This document shows, one piece after another, positions 63,733 to 64,000 of a stretch of 64,000 bases of DNA. Origin of the DNA: Corynebacterium sp. HMSC08A12 (GTDB lineage: Bacteria > Actinomycetota > Actinomycetes > Mycobacteriales > Mycobacteriaceae); NCBI RefSeq assembly GCF_001807485.1, contig NZ_KV789171.1, forward strand, positions 1 through 64,000, written 5' to 3'. Under the pieces are notes generated by a model. It was not told the DNA's origin and made no database searches. It worked only from the letters and a program-made list of their open reading frames with translations. Each line of letters opens with the position of its first letter. Within the stretch, counting starts at the first letter, position 1. A program made the translations under genes and the position numbers.

Positions 63733-64000
63733 CTAAGCGTTGCGGAACAGCTTAGCCAGGAACGGGGTGGAGTGCGCCTGCGAAGCGGGGACGGTCCCGC
63801 CGTGGTCGGTGGGATACCAGTGAACCTCCACCCGCTGGTTACGGCTGCGCATATCCCCGATGAACTGATTGATCCACATGTCCGTGTTCAAGATGATGCC
63901 GATAGGGGTGGGTACGTCCATATCCATCAGGCCGTGGCCGAGGAAAACCGGCTTATCGTAGCCAGTTGCAGGAGTTTGCATGAACTCGCGCAACGCGGGC
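63733..64000 (-). CDS. Secretory lipase-like alpha/beta hydrolase, C-terminal part
   Basis: Only the last 89 codons are in the window; the gene continues past base 64000. The segment P-V-F-L-G-H-G-L-M-D-M-D-V-P carries the acid Asp, and W-Y-P-T-D-H-G-G-T carries the active-site His of the secretory lipase (LIP) family found in lipophilic corynebacteria. The nucleophile and signal peptide lie outside. It is convergent with the Tad locus. Confidence 0.75.
   Translation of the reverse strand, partial: PALREFMQTPATGYDKPVFLGHGLMDMDVPTPIGIILNTDMWINQFIGDMRSRNQRVEVHWYPTDHGGTVPASQAHSTPFLAKLFRNA

Overview
This window is a stretch of a high-G+C actinobacterial chromosome. It is almost certainly Corynebacterium. 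The evidence is gene order as well as protein content. The blocks aspT - dnaX - ybaB - recR - gatD - murT, leuA, lysC - asd, sigC - katA, the mnh (mrp) antiporter operon and ponA - whcA - ridA - MBL - glxR - nth - TlpA - nudix - marP follow the order known from C. glutamicum and, for the last part, from mycobacteria. The 421-codon lysC with its internal beta-subunit start and a 227-residue GlxR also fit. I cannot fix the species. A lipophilic, high-G+C coryneform of the C. jeikeium kind is plausible.

Layout. (1) 1-2.8 kb: tyrA, a deaminase-associated protein, tRNA deaminase tadA and a 52-residue antitoxin-like protein. (2) 2.9-12.2 kb: tRNA-Ser, a repeat-rich gap, an MmpL/RND transporter, tgt and gluQ (queuosine branch) on either side of a DUF559-like protein, and an enoyl-CoA hydratase. 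(3) 12.1-22.3 kb: tRNA-Ser, SRP RNA, corA, aspT, a SUFU-like gene, dnaX, ybaB, recR, and the gatD/murT pair that amidates lipid II. (4) 22.3-24.6 kb: a compact arsenic-resistance island with operator-like repeats. (5) 24.6-36.8 kb: a degenerate DnaQ/BRCT protein, leuA with a leader peptide, a DMT transporter, lysC-asd, hemH, sigC, katA and ohr. (6) 36.8-44 kb: the six-gene mnh operon. (7) 44-64 kb: a repeat cluster, tRNA-Pro, a phosphoesterase, a class A PBP, whcA, glxR, DNA repair and thiol genes, marP, then the ssd-tadA-tadB/C-flp-tadE pilus locus and the end of a lipase gene.

The most unusual structure is not a gene. A short DNA word, GGYGGCGTCRNNAAGAAA, recurs on both strands about every 2-3 kb. 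It lies in all reading frames and in intergenic DNA, often at gene ends, start codons or low-complexity inserts. It looks like a DNA-level signal of the uptake-sequence or Chi type. A second family consists of elements of about 110 bp with a constant core (CAGGTCAGAG) and inverted-repeat ends. Four copies share one end sequence, and a fifth carries a different end on a related core.

Other odd points are a Tgt without its zinc cysteines, a gene that seems to start at ATC behind a strong Shine-Dalgarno, a fused TadB-TadC, an alpha/beta hydrolase without a nucleophile, a Fic-like protein without its catalytic histidine, and Ala/Gly-rich inserts in several core enzymes.
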